From Girardinichthys multiradiatus (lineage: Eukaryota; Chordata; Actinopteri; Cyprinodontiformes; Goodeidae), in NCBI RefSeq assembly GCF_021462225.1, contig NC_061813.1:22468442-22532441 (forward strand): a stretch of DNA of 64,000 nucleotides, read 5' to 3'. Numbering within the stretch: position 1 is the stretch's first letter; the number at the start of each line of letters is the position of its first letter. Position numbers and translations under genes: made by a program. This document shows positions 63,317 through 64,000 of the stretch, piece by piece. Below the pieces are notes generated by a model. The model ran no database searches. It saw nothing but the letters and a program-made list of their open reading frames with translations, and was not told the origin of the DNA.

Positions 63317-64000
63317 GTTTAGAAAAATACAAAAAAAGAGAGAAAATGTTTGTCGATTGCTCGATATTTAAACTGATTATAAATAGATTCGGCAGGGCTG
63401 ATCAGTGTTTTGTTTGTAATCTTAATGAGGTCAGGAGAAACTGTTTTGAGACAAGGATTTTAAGCAAAACCCTCTTAACCTGTCTGAATAATATTCACAC
63501 AGACAGAGCTGGTTCCATCCCCATTCCATTCACCCTCTGGTGCTGTATTCTCCCAAAGTTCATCGTCTGATATTACAAAGACGACCACAGCCTGACAATG
63601 GAGATGATATTTTCCTTCACAATGGCACCCAGTATTCGCTCTGGGCAAAGCTCACTAAGTAGAGCGGGGTTTCCCATCCTCGTTAGACCGCAGCCCAGCC
63701 TGATGGAGAAATGAGTCCCCTGGTTGCTCTAAGGCCGGACCTGTCAGCAGTCCGGAGGGATTAGCCATTCACAGCCTCCACATTGTTCTCCGGGCCACAA
63801 TAGACTACGTGGGGCCCATTCCTTTGTCATTAAGTCTGTTGTGAACTTCTGCTGGGGCAACAACTGTGTAACACACCTGCAAAATATGGATTAGACCTTT
63901 TTCCACATTGTTCTACTTGTTCTTTTGTGTCGTCCTCTTTTTCTATTATTGGGGAAGTTACCTGTGGTGTTGATGTCCACATTAAAAAGGTACCTTCATG
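63317..64000. other. Unique sequence, possible regulatory element
   Basis: No gene or repeat. 63590-63880 is GC-richer than the surrounding DNA and contains two opposed SOX-type words in CATTGTTCTCCGGGCCACAATAG (63782-63804) and CTTTGTCATTAA near 63823. It could be a conserved non-coding element; this needs a cross-species alignment. Confidence 0.35.

Noticed and set aside
1..64000. CRISPR arrays, rRNA, bacterial operons
   Set aside because: No regularly spaced repeats with unique spacers, no rRNA motifs, and a clearly vertebrate gene structure.

Overview
The window is vertebrate nuclear DNA, almost certainly from a ray-finned (teleost) fish. It has intron-split genes with GT-AG splice sites, AT-rich spacers and a dense load of transposon families typical of teleosts: long-TIR Tc1 elements, L2/Rex1-like and RTE/Rex3-like LINEs, a tRNA-headed SINE and a Gypsy-type solo LTR. 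No prokaryotic, viral or CRISPR features were seen.

Two host genes are supported, both on the + strand. The first is a complete trpa1 gene (12799-47363), the electrophile/irritant/temperature-gated cation channel. I reconstructed it from 27 coding exons that join in frame into 1117 codons plus stop, close to the roughly 1,120 residues of other vertebrate TRPA1 proteins. The second is msc (musculin/MyoR/ABF-1, 50777-51434), a two-exon bHLH repressor gene of 163 codons about 3.4 kb downstream. TRPA1 and MSC are neighbours in the same orientation in tetrapods too, so this is a conserved syntenic block. By that synteny EYA1 would be expected to the right and KCNB2 to the left, but no exon of either was seen.

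Layout: 1-10600 is a transposon graveyard upstream of trpa1. It holds an apparently intact Tc1 inside a LINE relic, L2 fragments, and an RTE/Rex3-like LINE next to an older Tc1 relic. Two candidate trpa1 promoters lie at 10620 (with a possible non-coding first exon) and 12754 (a TATA box close to the ATG). The trpa1 introns carry most of the remaining repeats: intron 1 (LINE/SINE/Tc1 mosaic), intron 10 (an LINE inside a long interspersed repeat), intron 13 (mostly an internally deleted Tc1), intron 17 (a Tc1 with a very long inverted arm), and introns 8, 22 and 26 (Tc1 relics). Downstream of msc are unannotated spacer, an L2 LINE in reverse orientation split by a solo LTR with a perfect 5-bp target duplication, a MITE, and a 5'-truncated RTE/Rex3-like LINE flanked by an exceptionally long (226 bp) direct repeat.

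Main points for a second look: an 87-nt GC-AG intron in trpa1 that is in frame and stop-free; loss of one of the three main electrophile-sensing cysteines of TRPA1; the 226-bp flanking duplication; and the palindromic Tc1 in intron 17. I did not find a convincing new gene system; the novelty here is in gene structure and transposon structure. Coordinates of degenerate repeats are approximate.
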